Virus record (IMG/VR): IMGVR_UViG_3300007539_009602
Location: 1 to 29,142 of that record
Origin: a virus
Reading direction: 5' to 3' (one strand)
Length of the DNA: 29,142 nucleotides
Positions 26,601 through 29,142 of this stretch are shown in pieces (within the stretch, counting starts at the first letter, position 1; each line of letters begins with the position of its first letter). The position numbers and the translations under genes are program-made. Under the pieces are notes generated by a model. It was not told the DNA's origin. It saw only the letters and a list, made by a program, of their open reading frames with translations, and did no database searches.

Positions 26601-27791
26601 AGAGGCTCGGGAAGCGGTGAATCTGGAACGATAAGAGTAAACAGTCATGCTAACACTAGAGACGGTTTAAGAACGCTCTATCAACGTCCTATGGGTCGCG
26701 GAGGAGTCGATTCTGTTTATGAACAACTCGATGAGACAGATTATAATCTAACAGCATCATTTCACAAAGTTCCGAGAAATACCTTGGTTAGACCAAAGTC
26801 TTCACCAACAAAAGCAGTAAACCTATCAGGATCTTCTGTTTTAACTCAAGAATCCAAGTTAATAAACTACAGTTTAACTGGGTATTCAAGTTCTGGTGCT
26901 ATATCGTTTTCTGGTTGGATGAAGCTAATTTCATTCAATGGGCATCTTTTTGCATTTCAAGACTCTGCGACCGATTATCCTTATGATTTTTCCTATCAAG
27001 CCTACAATGCTATTAGTGGAATTTATATTTTTATGTATTCAACTACCGGATTAATGAATTTTTATTCTTGGAATAATGCTGATCTTGGAGTAACAAATGA
27101 TTATTGGCTTGATTGGCATCACTATGTGATCTCTTGGGATGGTAATCTTTCAAGTGCTCCAATATTGTATTTAAATGGACAAACAGGAGTTACAGCAAAT
27201 TCTGTTGTTGTAAACGGTGGTACTAGAAAAGATTTTGACAAAATACAAATAGGTTCAAGTCAACAATTACCATATTATGACAACAATAATGCAAACTATC
27301 AAGACCTTGTTTTCTTTTCATCAACAATTAATCTAGCACAAGCTCAAGAACTGTATAACAATGGAAAACGTTTTGATGTCACAAAACATAGTTTAAAAGC
27401 AAATATTATTGACTATTGGAACTTAACCAATGAATATCAAGACATTGTAGAACCTGGGGAAGATTTTGGAGAGAATCTAGAATTTAGTCCAAAAATAGGA
27501 AGTAACATCTTGTCATCAGTTGGTAAAATTTATGAACAAGACCCAGTTCAAGGCAGTTTTGTGATTTCTACTAAAAATTTAAAAAACAATCTTAATTACC
27601 AATCAACAATACCGGCATCTGATTACAACTATTCTTGGGTAACTTCTTCGCTTGGTGATAATTATAATGTGCGAAGTGGAACACAAAAAGTGTTTGGTTA
27701 TTGGCCAAAAGATGGACTAAATAAAGTCAATGGAGTTATCGACACAGCAATAACTTTTCCATCATCTTCAACTGAATATATTTACTTGTAA
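20595..27791 (+). CDS. Giant baseplate/adhesion protein: gpI-like region with multiple LamG domains
   Basis: A 2398-residue virion protein. Residues about 184-390 form a LamG/concanavalin-like domain (LTIQFWMKKDEF ... NGEWQHHTITVKA ... LDDFRYWKKELDAQYI ... YYKFNEG). Residues about 469-620 resemble the P2 gpI/'phage tail protein' family: MVPAWLREED, NYLFQILSSYFDTLY, then LEFILKSKGTEKSFRNLLRC, like the family's KGT segment. More LamG-like regions lie at about 661-875 (IRMWMDKLSNEAIQQHN), 1609-1776 (HHIVFVIDED ... DLVFWEKKLTQEDIN) and 2099-2259 (WLDWHHYVISWDGN ... DLVFFSSTINLAQAQELYNN). Such domains commonly bind glycans, so a receptor or host-surface role is likely. The gp25-gp6-gpI order fits P2 W-J-I. 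It ends with TAA directly followed by TAG, and the next gene is in the same frame. The LamG calls are fair, the gpI call moderate. Confidence 0.8.
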   Translation: MSIKDFFYKKEVVLEDQSKLTSSVESADLIEEIREQNKTFVPDVDFSDPKNFARFGSAKEYYEGSIKRIYEQYPYDGSEAEKLSFYNDSTFLDQWLFDNKYPKSTGYAIFSAGGWGTGTTITDYGKPNNLEYIYSAGGLREASLYQHTGSDTISSGQLKNVFDKGIKHDSDKNRTLNYRMKMDDGLTIQFWMKKDEFLPSSTKREVILDLWNGVTTSGSHDYGRLILEMSASDKQESTLRLTLYSGSYGIVDQPIALSSYGSASIANGEWQHHTITVKAASQNLEINYYNNGILNSGSIYGTTNTLGEIPNNINGYLGALQTASYGDDYHNQDMVGAGKLSASLDDFRYWKKELDAQYIKNTWFYPIGGGSNSDDNRTSLGVYYKFNEGVVGNTAYDATVLDYSGRIANGTWTGYTTSSRNTGSAYVSASILQSEPGDPIIRLDHPSVQSLLTEMATSGSNHDRDNTIRMYDMVPAWLREEDTNGNINYLFQILSSYFDTLYCQIKEVPKLKDKNYFDSGNMPYEFIDRMLSEKGLLVPNTFVSSEILNTFWQRDNQNNYFEQSIEKTKRQIYYNIYNNLEFILKSKGTEKSFRNLLRCFGIDDEVIKLNVYTDNATHYLKDRYKNSSVKSKFVNFNKPSRFGASITQTSSSINSLTFISGSDTARLERNNAFTIEGDVLFPEPRKVEDNDYFVASFISSSIFGFHEANSSDSTDYTFGGSNDANLQFYAVKEEVGSTSVKFVVKNADDSIVVESDLFEEVYTNERWNFSLTVEPVGYPFAGSFLSSSNPDYNIRLYGVTYNNEEIKNEFTLTASVSNTIGNSLLTKPKRLYVGANKTNFTGSTIASTDVKIGSIRMWMDKLSNEAIQQHNLDPKNYGHNKIYGSPTVFFHDISGSSQIPAMDSLILHWNFDENASSDASGEFIVEDFSSGSTSSLYGWASNIIERENKGLGLDFPASEEVFTNEFIFARRKELPEISFTDDRITIMDDEKEFFIEDEDTTDNIFSLEKSMNQSISEEMIRTFSTMKEYANLFAKPVDYYRQDYKRLRKARSLFFERTTGNPDFDKFTEYFKWIDTSVSFFIEQLKPASVTFNEGIANVVESHIFERPKNERKFPTVKTLQSTMGSLRGIGELDYNWKFGHAPDYKSSTDDIHCLWKKEREVREDIADRETIRKILGSKTSGIIKRLGDPTTNPQTAYIAQGYAEATRRFSKPYKLTAEASTTIHGGTNYNENRNRDFIFDNIKPHGSKTSTGIPVNVVVVGVGPGQGIINSSVCDDIEDPNKKEKYNFRMTVGKDSSGDGSQPSTGSLDLVYEVKSAYGSPFNIVSGNVDDGTNRTVDQNYKDSVILTNLHSDTTYISNDVPMQGPFTETWVGGRQNRHVQLNKYNEDYTTTNKLDDQYTRPEAYRILFGEHPDESVQDGALGIVGPDYGGPYPDTTRKWAIYYRDLRGKRPYNIQNIQGDQYRQGNYTEKYEYFNSVGRSENNLRFKKQADTWDFLAEEVKNELPETTNQIGLFAVEPSNDGNIASGFDSNRHNAISDAVFGNFSIALPDQYSPPTSEFIGITASINEVSTETQIEITTADIAIDSETDISSSLFSEFRNRFFALGNFVNSFLLQGAGNTINGLSGSFSFSFFYEAETNTTSFNRFDINEGSNLRLYVYHDVGSSDQWNVGFRDTSGNNEDLFVFQGGYTQANTIHHIVFVIDEDMANVSPKLYIDGDEISLTTTPPSTHPALNIDEIHSIRFSDNSFLQDLVFWEKKLTQEDINSLVEFKQIYAGWSWKDPSTHVSASYINNWWKIGYEDYLDDILTVGDNLKDHSSNITISSSYSGTGNGIDLNLLANNANYNTLYTTGGVGTVRSELEILSDVQQKMLNRFTDYTSNTSSAGWSAYNPFTMTFTFGTQYYVEMTSSTAGTNIISLNPTVMDFAAGGNISNNGTPNTLFRNIVQVESDFITGSTRNRTIITSRFSAPGGVEVQTYGYLDAYAHEYSVHNNLNYRNLSIRGSGSGESGTIRVNSHANTRDGLRTLYQRPMGRGGVDSVYEQLDETDYNLTASFHKVPRNTLVRPKSSPTKAVNLSGSSVLTQESKLINYSLTGYSSSGAISFSGWMKLISFNGHLFAFQDSATDYPYDFSYQAYNAISGIYIFMYSTTGLMNFYSWNNADLGVTNDYWLDWHHYVISWDGNLSSAPILYLNGQTGVTANSVVVNGGTRKDFDKIQIGSSQQLPYYDNNNANYQDLVFFSSTINLAQAQELYNNGKRFDVTKHSLKANIIDYWNLTNEYQDIVEPGEDFGENLEFSPKIGSNILSSVGKIYEQDPVQGSFVISTKNLKNNLNYQSTIPASDYNYSWVTSSLGDNYNVRSGTQKVFGYWPKDGLNKVNGVIDTAITFPSSSTEYIYL

Positions 27792-27797
27792 TAGGAG
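27789..27797 (+). promoter_or_regulatory. Tandem stops TAA TAG merging into a ribosome site
   Basis: The LamG giant ends at TAA 27789-27791, followed in the same frame by TAG 27792-27794. The bases TAGGAG (27792-27797) then act as the Shine-Dalgarno site for GTG 27804, six bases further on. Double stops make readthrough unlikely and tie the end of one gene to the start of the next. Confidence 0.6.
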
Positions 27798-27803
27798 AAA
27801 AAA

Positions 27804-29142
27804 GTGAGTTTACCATTAGATTTTGTAGGCCTTAATAGCCTAGTGGCCAAAAAAGAAAGTTTTAATAATAATACAATTGTTGATGATAAAACAGTAGTTG
27901 ATATTGTAACCAAAGATAAAGGAATAATAGTTAGAATAGAAGATATCATAGGAAAAGATATAGATTCTTTTTTAACTAATAATTTAATAGAAACTCCACC
28001 AACAGATTATGTAAGTGATAGAAGGGTCGAAGATGTAGCCCTTAAAAACATAACAATTCATTTAAATTTTAAACTCAGAGAACAACTTAGTAGATACGAC
28101 TTGACTAGTTATTCCTATGATTTTGAAGATAAAGCCAGTGTATCAGTTAACGATAGAATAATTATCATTGTAGGTTCAAGTATTTACAATCAACAAGAAG
28201 ATGAATATTATTCTTGGCCATATGCATTGGGCATTGATGGTGATGATAATTTTGTAATATTACATTCTGAAGAAAACGGTGCCTCTTATTATGTTTACAA
28301 AATAAAAGACGAAACTTACACAACAATTCAAAGAACATCAGGATACAATTCTATCACTTTAACACTTCTTGATTATGACAAAAACTTGTATAGATCATCA
28401 AGAGCAGATAAGTTTACGCAATATACAAGTAAATATTTATCATTAAAAATTAATGGTAAAGAATGGGATCATGCGAATAGAGATTTATTAAAATACGTCT
28501 TTTATCCTTTTTTTAAAGTAGCAAAAAACAAAAGTTTTTTTGCCACAAATCAAGAAATAAATAGAACTAGTGAATTTCCATTTTCTGATGGAACGGCTGA
28601 TAATATCACCATAGAAAAAAACTACGAATATGTTTTTAATTTTTGCAGTGTAGCCAAATTAAACAAGTACGGAAATAACTTAAATTTTGATGATTTTTAC
28701 AGATTTGAAGAACTTGTAAGAACAGGAACATATCCTAACTTCTTTGATCTAGAAAAATGGTTTGATGTTACAAATTTAAGTTTTTGGAGTTCAAAAATAA
28801 ACCATAAAAATTTAGTAGAATTAAATAGTGTTAGAAAAGACTATTTTAAAGTTATAAGCCTTTTGAAGAATGAAGAAAAGATAAACATACCCGATCCTAA
28901 CTATCAGATTTTAGGAAATCTAGTTAAAAGTAGTGAAAATTTTTATTCTGATCATGACGAAACACAAGTAGGAATCATTAATGCAGAATTTAATAGACTA
29001 CTTCCTTATGTCGGAGCTTTTAGTGGTGCTCCAAGATTACCTGTTTACTTTTCTGCATTGATGAATAATCTTAATGGTCCGTACGGATATAGTTCCTTCA
29101 AACAACTTCGAGCATCTCAAAATTGGATTATGAGAGCTCACA
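27804..29142 (+). CDS. Virion-associated protein, partial (runs off the window)
   Basis: An open frame of about 446 codons from GTG 27804 (MSLPLDFVGLNSLV) to the window end, with no stop. The site TAGGAG and 6-base spacing support the GTG. The protein is mixed beta and polar: IIIIVGSSIYNQQEDEYY, KYLSLKINGKEWDHANRDLL, LEKWFDVTNLSFWSSKIN. Near the window end, LMNNLNGPYGYSSFKQLRA is a segment I associate with the C-terminal part of giant LamG-type virion proteins of marine phages; this is recollection, not a search. It is in the same frame as the preceding 2398-residue protein, separated by two stops, which suggests that the pair was one gene or that this is a partner subunit. No enzyme motif is seen. 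Confidence 0.78.
   Translation, partial: MSLPLDFVGLNSLVAKKESFNNNTIVDDKTVVDIVTKDKGIIVRIEDIIGKDIDSFLTNNLIETPPTDYVSDRRVEDVALKNITIHLNFKLREQLSRYDLTSYSYDFEDKASVSVNDRIIIIVGSSIYNQQEDEYYSWPYALGIDGDDNFVILHSEENGASYYVYKIKDETYTTIQRTSGYNSITLTLLDYDKNLYRSSRADKFTQYTSKYLSLKINGKEWDHANRDLLKYVFYPFFKVAKNKSFFATNQEINRTSEFPFSDGTADNITIEKNYEYVFNFCSVAKLNKYGNNLNFDDFYRFEELVRTGTYPNFFDLEKWFDVTNLSFWSSKINHKNLVELNSVRKDYFKVISLLKNEEKINIPDPNYQILGNLVKSSENFYSDHDETQVGIINAEFNRLLPYVGAFSGAPRLPVYFSALMNNLNGPYGYSSFKQLRASQNWIMRAH

Noticed and set aside
27826-27842. Small inverted repeat TAGGC-7 bases-GCCTA just after the GTG start of the last gene
   Set aside because: A 5-base stem with a 7-base loop is too weak to call a regulatory structure, and it is fully coding.

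Overview
This window reads as a stretch of a tailed, contractile (T4-superfamily, myovirus-type) bacteriophage genome. The evidence is a T4 gp55-type late sigma factor, a gp25 baseplate wedge protein directly followed by a gp6/J-type wedge protein, a tail-associated OB-fold plus peptidase protein, and very large virion proteins. All genes lie on the + strand, the DNA is AT-rich, and genes overlap or nearly touch; the largest gap I see is 44 bases. I found no tRNA, rRNA, CRISPR array, integrase, transposase or bacterial housekeeping gene. The host cannot be read from the sequence. An aquatic or marine bacterium is my guess, from general resemblance of the protein style (LamG/DNRLRE giant proteins, phage-borne sugar genes) to marine myophages.

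Layout. (1) 1-4423: a six-gene sugar cassette: GT-A glycosyltransferase, class I methyltransferase, GT-D-like glycosyltransferase, second class I methyltransferase, short UDP-glucose/GDP-mannose dehydrogenase, and SDR epimerase/decarboxylase. Nearly every junction is a 4-base ATGA overlap, so the genes are probably made as one translationally coupled unit. They could produce an acidic or derived nucleotide sugar and use it on a glycan. (2) 4420-6158: a small-gene module with a 63-aa protein, an FmdB-type zinc ribbon, a membrane-anchored acidic protein, the late sigma factor and a 95-aa helical protein. The sigma gene starts inside its neighbour with a 113-base overlap. (3) 6158-16520: tail-tip genes. 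These are an OB-fold + M15 peptidase protein (a T4 gp5-like layout with a peptidase instead of a lysozyme), a glycine-rich probable spike with an HxH motif, and a 2703-aa protein of unknown function. (4) 16531-29142: baseplate and adhesion genes: gp25, gp6, a DNRLRE-like protein, and a 2398-aa protein. The last combines a region resembling the P2 gpI/tail-protein-I family with about four LamG-like domains. A GTG-started ORF follows and runs off the window in the same frame, after tandem stops TAA TAG.

How they fit: the late sigma factor probably drives transcription of the downstream virion genes. The gp25-gp6-(gpI-like) order parallels the conserved baseplate wedge set W-J-I of P2. The giant lectin-like proteins probably form peripheral baseplate or host-recognition structures. 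Whether the sugar cassette acts on host surface glycan, on the virion or elsewhere cannot be decided from sequence.
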